In this document: positions 6,211 through 9,170 of the stretch, piece after piece
Numbering within the stretch: position 1 is the stretch's first letter
How the letters are laid out: the number at the start of each line of letters is the position of its first letter
NCBI GenBank assembly: GCA_012842645.1
Contig: DUSJ01000399.1
Location: 1-9,170 of the forward strand
Source of the DNA: Clostridiaceae bacterium
GTDB taxonomy: Bacteria; Bacillota; Clostridia; DSM-8532
DNA length: 9,170 nt
Reading direction: 5' to 3'
Notes under the pieces: model-generated
Told to the model about the DNA's origin: nothing
The model's input: only the letters and a program-made list of their open reading frames with translations
Database searches by the model: none
Translations under genes and position numbers: made by a program

Positions 6211-7365
6211 CTATAAACCTCCGTTAAAAACCGCTCGGGCAAGTTCTCTTGAAGCCCGGTCAGTATCTATTATATCGTCAAGGTCAGGCCTTGTATTCGA
6301 AGTATGTTTCTCCATTACTATTTTAACGATTTCCGTTATCTGATTAAACCTTATTTTTCCATTAAGGAACAGGTCAACGGCAACCTCGTTGGCGGCGTTC
6401 ATGGCGCAGGGCATGGTCCCTCCGGTCTCGGCAGCCCGGTATGCCAGCTTAAGTGCCTCAAAGGTTTCCATATCCGGTTCTTTAAAAGTAAGCCTGCCAA
6501 GCTGACGGAAATCAACCCTTCTGAACGGGTTGCCATACCGCTCCGGCCAGGTCAGGGCAAGCTGTACGGGAATCCTCATGTCCGGCGCGCCAAGCTGTGC
6601 CATAATGGAGCCGTCCCTGAAAGCGACCATGGAATGGATGATGCTTTCGGGATGGACTACTACTTCTATCTTTGAAGCCGGAACATCGAAAAGCCACATG
6701 GCCTCGATAATCTCAAGACCCTTGTTCATCAGGGTGGCTGAATCGATTGTTATCTTGTTCCCCATTGACCAGTTGGGATGGTTCAGGGCCTGCTCTACCG
6801 TGACATTCTCAAGCTCCGCCCGGGTATATCCCCTGAATGGTCCGCCCGAAGCAGTCAGGATAATCTTTTCCACATCTTCGCGCCTGTTGCCCGCAAGGCA
6901 CTGGAATATGGCCGAATGCTCGCTGTCTACGGGGAGCAGCTTTACGCCTTTCTTTTTAACGAGTTCCGTGATAATTGCCCCGGCTGTAACAAGGGTCTCC
7001 TTGTTGGACAGGGCAATGTTCTTCCCGGCCTCGATCGCGGCTATGGTCGGCACCAGGCCTGCAATGCCCACCACCGAGGTCAATACCGTGTCGGCGCCGT
7101 CATGGGTAACGGCTTCCATAACGCCGTCCATACCTGATAAAACTTTTGTGCCGGTATCCCGGACAGCTGTCTTCAGCGATGCTGCCGCCTTCTCGTCAAA
7201 AAGCGCTGCAACCTCCGGCCTGAACTGTCTTACCTGTTCTTCCATGACCCTAACGTTGCTGTTTGCTGCCAAAGCAACTACCTTTATATCAAGATTCCTG
7301 CATACATCCAGCGCCTGGGTGCCGATGGAACCGGTCGACCCGAGGATGGACAAGCCTTTTACCAT
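6211..7365 (-). CDS. dxr: Dxr, 1-deoxy-D-xylulose 5-phosphate reductoisomerase
   Basis: Dxr (IspC) makes 2-C-methyl-D-erythritol 4-phosphate from DXP with NADPH, the first committed MEP step and the fosmidomycin target. The 384-aa protein has the NADPH-binding ILGSTGSIG (7-15), SNKETLV (120-126), the metal and substrate residues Asp147 and Glu149 (VDSEHSAIFQC) and Glu218 (NKGLEIIEA), TASGGPFRG (171-179), and HPESIIHSMV with DMRIPVQLALTWPER. All expected catalytic residues are present. The ribosome binding site is weak: AAAGGGA lies about 12-14 nt before the ATG at 7365. No other in-frame start fits, because TAA precedes within about ten codons. It follows cdsA after 88 nt and ends flush against rseP. 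Confidence 0.97.
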   Translation of the reverse strand: MVKGLSILGSTGSIGTQALDVCRNLDIKVVALAANSNVRVMEEQVRQFRPEVAALFDEKAAASLKTAVRDTGTKVLSGMDGVMEAVTHDGADTVLTSVVGIAGLVPTIAAIEAGKNIALSNKETLVTAGAIITELVKKKGVKLLPVDSEHSAIFQCLAGNRREDVEKIILTASGGPFRGYTRAELENVTVEQALNHPNWSMGNKITIDSATLMNKGLEIIEAMWLFDVPASKIEVVVHPESIIHSMVAFRDGSIMAQLGAPDMRIPVQLALTWPERYGNPFRRVDFRQLGRLTFKEPDMETFEALKLAYRAAETGGTMPCAMNAANEVAVDLFLNGKIRFNQITEIVKIVMEKHTSNTRPDLDDIIDTDRASRELARAVFNGGL

Positions 7366-7432
7366 ACTAAAAATCTGTCCCTTTCTTTATGTGCCATGAT
7401 ATGGTTTTATCCAACCACAACCTGATTAAGTC

Positions 7433-7462
7433 AGTATAAACAAAATGTAAATATTATATGAA
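7433..7462 (-). promoter_or_regulatory. Possible internal promoter before dxr
   Basis: On the minus strand TTCATA (7462-7457, 4 of 6, overlapping the end of cdsA) and TATACT (7438-7433, 5 of 6) are 18 bp apart in or near the 88-nt cdsA-dxr gap. They would give a leader of about 60 nt. Together with the weak dxr ribosome binding site this hints that dxr may be controlled separately from uppS-cdsA. The evidence is only the match quality. Confidence 0.3.
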
Positions 7463-8308
7463 CAGGTTAACATATATATATACGACAGGTGCGACAAAAA
7501 GGATGCTGTCGGCTCTGTCCATTATACCTCCGTGGCCGGGTATCAGGGTTCCGTAATCCTTTATCCCTGCAAAGCGTTTTATGGCCGAGGCTGCCCAGTC
7601 GCCAAGCTGGGAGACTACTCCGCAGAGCAAACCCATGGCGGCAAAATGATAAAGGGATATAACACCGGTACTCGCTTTATTAATAACAAAGGCTCCGTAC
7701 AGTATCATGAAGAGCATGCATCCCGCCGCTCCTCCTATGGAGCCTTCAACTGTTTTCTTGGGGCTTATGTGCGGAATGATTTTTGTTCTGCCAACTGACA
7801 CTCCCACAAAGTAGGCAAACGTGTCAGTAATGATCGAACCGATCATTATGAGCCAGATAAACTCAAACCCCATGTCCATGATCCGCGTTTTCACGGTAAA
7901 GGACAGGAGGAACGGGATATATAGAATCCCTGCCAGTGTCCAGGCCAGGTCCTCCGGTTTAAAGCGGGATTTGTCAAATATAACCCTGCAGAAAAGGTAA
8001 ATCACCAGGACAATAAGCAGGGCATCCAGGTCCCCCGGCCTTAAGACCCGCCGGAGAAAAACCGGCAGCCCGGAAAAGAACTGTGCCGGCAGCGCCGGCG
8101 CATATGCTTTTGCTGATATTATTAACGAAGAAATAATGCTTATAGTAAGATCGATATTTATATCCCTGTTTTTCAGAGCCCTGCGGAACTCGTACAGGCC
8201 TATTGCCGATGCCGCCATCACTGTCAGGGCCAGTGCGTATGAAGGCAAAAAAAGCACCAACACGAGGATGGCCGCGCCAATGGTCCCACTGATGATCCTT
8301 GTCAGCAT
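7454..8308 (-). CDS. cdsA: CdsA, phosphatidate cytidylyltransferase
   Basis: CdsA makes CDP-diacylglycerol from phosphatidic acid and CTP, the branch-point lipid for phosphatidylglycerol and related phospholipids, in the cytoplasmic membrane. The 284-aa product is strongly hydrophobic with about seven or eight membrane segments. It carries the CDP-diglyceride synthetase signature at 241-267 (SAIKRFAGIKDYG then PGHGGIMDRAD), plus TDTFAYFVG (161-169) and SPKKTVEGSIGG (182-193). The frame is open up to 8347, but the chosen ATG at 8308-8306 has GGAGGT (8319-8314) 5 nt upstream and opens MLTRIISG like relatives. The gene overlaps the end of uppS by 7 nt (8302-8308), indicating coupled translation. 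Confidence 0.96.
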   Translation of the reverse strand: MLTRIISGTIGAAILVLVLFLPSYALALTVMAASAIGLYEFRRALKNRDINIDLTISIISSLIISAKAYAPALPAQFFSGLPVFLRRVLRPGDLDALLIVLVIYLFCRVIFDKSRFKPEDLAWTLAGILYIPFLLSFTVKTRIMDMGFEFIWLIMIGSIITDTFAYFVGVSVGRTKIIPHISPKKTVEGSIGGAAGCMLFMILYGAFVINKASTGVISLYHFAAMGLLCGVVSQLGDWAASAIKRFAGIKDYGTLIPGHGGIMDRADSILFVAPVVYIYVNLFI

Positions 8309-9033
8309 TTCACACCTCCAAAACGCCTTTGCCGGCCCTGATAGCATATAATGGCTTCTTTTAGATGTTTCTCGGTGAAATCAGGCCATAAGACATCGCA
8401 GAAATAGAACTCGGTATAGCTTAACTGCCAGATAAGGAAATTGCTTATCCTCATTTCGCCGCTGGTCCTGATCAGCAGATCGGGATCAGGGATTCCGCTC
8501 GTATAGAGCCTTTCCGAAATGGCTTCTTCGTTAATTTCCGTGATCTTCCCTGACTTGACGTCGTTTACGACGCGGGAAACGGCATCCACTATCTCCTGTC
8601 GTCCGCCGTAATTTAAAGCTATTATAAAATCAAGTCCACTGATATGCTCGGTATTTTTCTGCACCCTGTCAATTTCTTTTAATATTTCCTCGGGCAGTCT
8701 CTTTTTCTCGCCTATGACCTTGATGCGGATGTTTTTCCCTTTAAGTTCCTTCTCGGCATTCCTGAGGTACTCAAGAAGGAGCTTCATAAGCTCATCCACT
8801 TCTTCCTTCGGCCTGGACCAGTTTTCGGTGGAAAACGCGTAAACGGTAAGATACTTAACACCCAGCTTATAGCAGGCCTCAACTATTTTTCTCAGGGTCT
8901 TTGAGCCCTCCCTGTGGCCCATGCTCCTTGAAAGACCCCTTTTCTGGGCCCACCTGCCGTTGCCGTCCATGATTATCGCTATATGCTCAGGGATATTATT
9001 CGGATCAAGCTCGTTTTTCCTGTTCAACCGCAT
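8302..9033 (-). CDS. uppS: UppS, undecaprenyl diphosphate synthase (cis-prenyltransferase)
   Basis: UppS adds eight isopentenyl units to farnesyl diphosphate in cis to give undecaprenyl diphosphate, the carrier for peptidoglycan and other wall polymers. The 243-aa protein matches bacterial UppS length. It shows the catalytic P-loop IIMDGNGRWA (20-29, Asp23), His40, FSTENWSRP (67-75), and the C-terminal DPDLLIRTSGE (183-193) with the TEFYF block (207-211). It starts at ATG 9033-9031 after a purine-rich GGGGGAAGA, weaker than an AGGAGG site. It is the first gene of the cluster visible here; pyrH and frr, common upstream partners in Bacillota, are not seen in the remaining 137 bases. Confidence 0.97.
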   Translation of the reverse strand: MRLNRKNELDPNNIPEHIAIIMDGNGRWAQKRGLSRSMGHREGSKTLRKIVEACYKLGVKYLTVYAFSTENWSRPKEEVDELMKLLLEYLRNAEKELKGKNIRIKVIGEKKRLPEEILKEIDRVQKNTEHISGLDFIIALNYGGRQEIVDAVSRVVNDVKSGKITEINEEAISERLYTSGIPDPDLLIRTSGEMRISNFLIWQLSYTEFYFCDVLWPDFTEKHLKEAIICYQGRQRRFGGVKC

Positions 9034-9170
9034 GTCTTCCCCCGATAATGATGTTTATAATTCCATGTCACCTTAGATAATAATAACAGAAATAAGACTC
9101 GATTGCCAGCATGTGACAAACTGCGCAGGCGCACGGGAACGTCAGACAAAAATTATGCAGATTTAGCGGC
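9034..9170. other. Upstream region of uppS, no gene recognised
   Basis: No coding frame was recognised in these last 137 bases on either strand. A short palindrome TGCGCAGGCGCA (9122-9133) is present without a following T run. TTGTCA on the minus strand (9119-9114) is a fair -35, but the hexamer 17 bp on is CTTATT (3 of 6), so I do not call a promoter. The uppS promoter, if any, is probably here or just outside the window. Confidence 0.4.

Noticed and set aside
6530..7399. Long plus-strand frame opposite dxr (289 codons)
   Set aside because: It is antisense to a fully conserved dxr; composition and lack of motifs mark it as a shadow frame.
8309..8347. 13-codon N-terminal extension of CdsA
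   Set aside because: It would overlap uppS by 46 nt without its own ribosome binding site; the ATG at 8308 has GGAGGT at ideal spacing.
9114..9119. TTGTCA as -35 of a uppS promoter
   Set aside because: No acceptable -10 at 16-18 bp; the best hexamer matches only 3 of 6 positions.

Overview
The window looks like a piece of an endospore-forming Clostridia chromosome (Bacillota, moderate GC by eye). Three things support this. Strong AGGAGG-type ribosome binding sites precede most genes. The minus strand carries the Gram-positive cluster uppS-cdsA-dxr-rseP-ispG. The left edge holds the first 82 codons of a minus-strand gene I read as spoIIGA, the membrane protease that activates the sporulation factor sigma-E. 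No rRNA, tRNA, CRISPR array, insertion sequence or phage gene was seen.

Layout. Positions 1-246 (minus): start of spoIIGA, running off the window. Positions 247-544: a divergent control region with a sigma-A-like promoter for spoIIGA whose -35 and -10 are 21 bp apart, the stretched spacing known from the Spo0A-activated Bacillus spoIIG promoter, plus Spo0A-box-like sequences. Positions 545-2368 (plus): a full-length asparagine-synthase-family protein of the AsnO type with key residues replaced in both active sites. Positions 2469-3752 (plus): a lipoprotein with a low-complexity linker and a probable beta-propeller domain. Positions 3749-9033 (minus, read right to left): uppS, cdsA, dxr, rseP, ispG. 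Positions 9034-9170: no gene seen.

How the genes work together. Dxr and IspG are the second and the penultimate enzymes of the MEP (non-mevalonate) isoprenoid pathway. UppS uses the resulting IPP to build undecaprenyl diphosphate, the lipid carrier for cell-wall polymers. CdsA makes CDP-diacylglycerol for phospholipids. RseP is a site-2 intramembrane protease. The cluster is therefore an envelope-lipid unit. uppS and cdsA overlap and dxr and rseP abut; gaps before dxr (88 nt) and ispG (113 nt) may hold internal promoters. ispG meets the lipoprotein gene tail to tail, with the two stop codons sharing a TTAA. I saw no convincing intrinsic terminator anywhere.

The most unusual item is the AsnO-like protein: the glutaminase cysteine is Ala, the NGE motif is DGT, and the PP-loop aspartate is Tyr, yet the full-length reading frame is kept. 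It sits divergent from a sporulation gene and is followed by an uncharacterised lipoprotein in the same direction.
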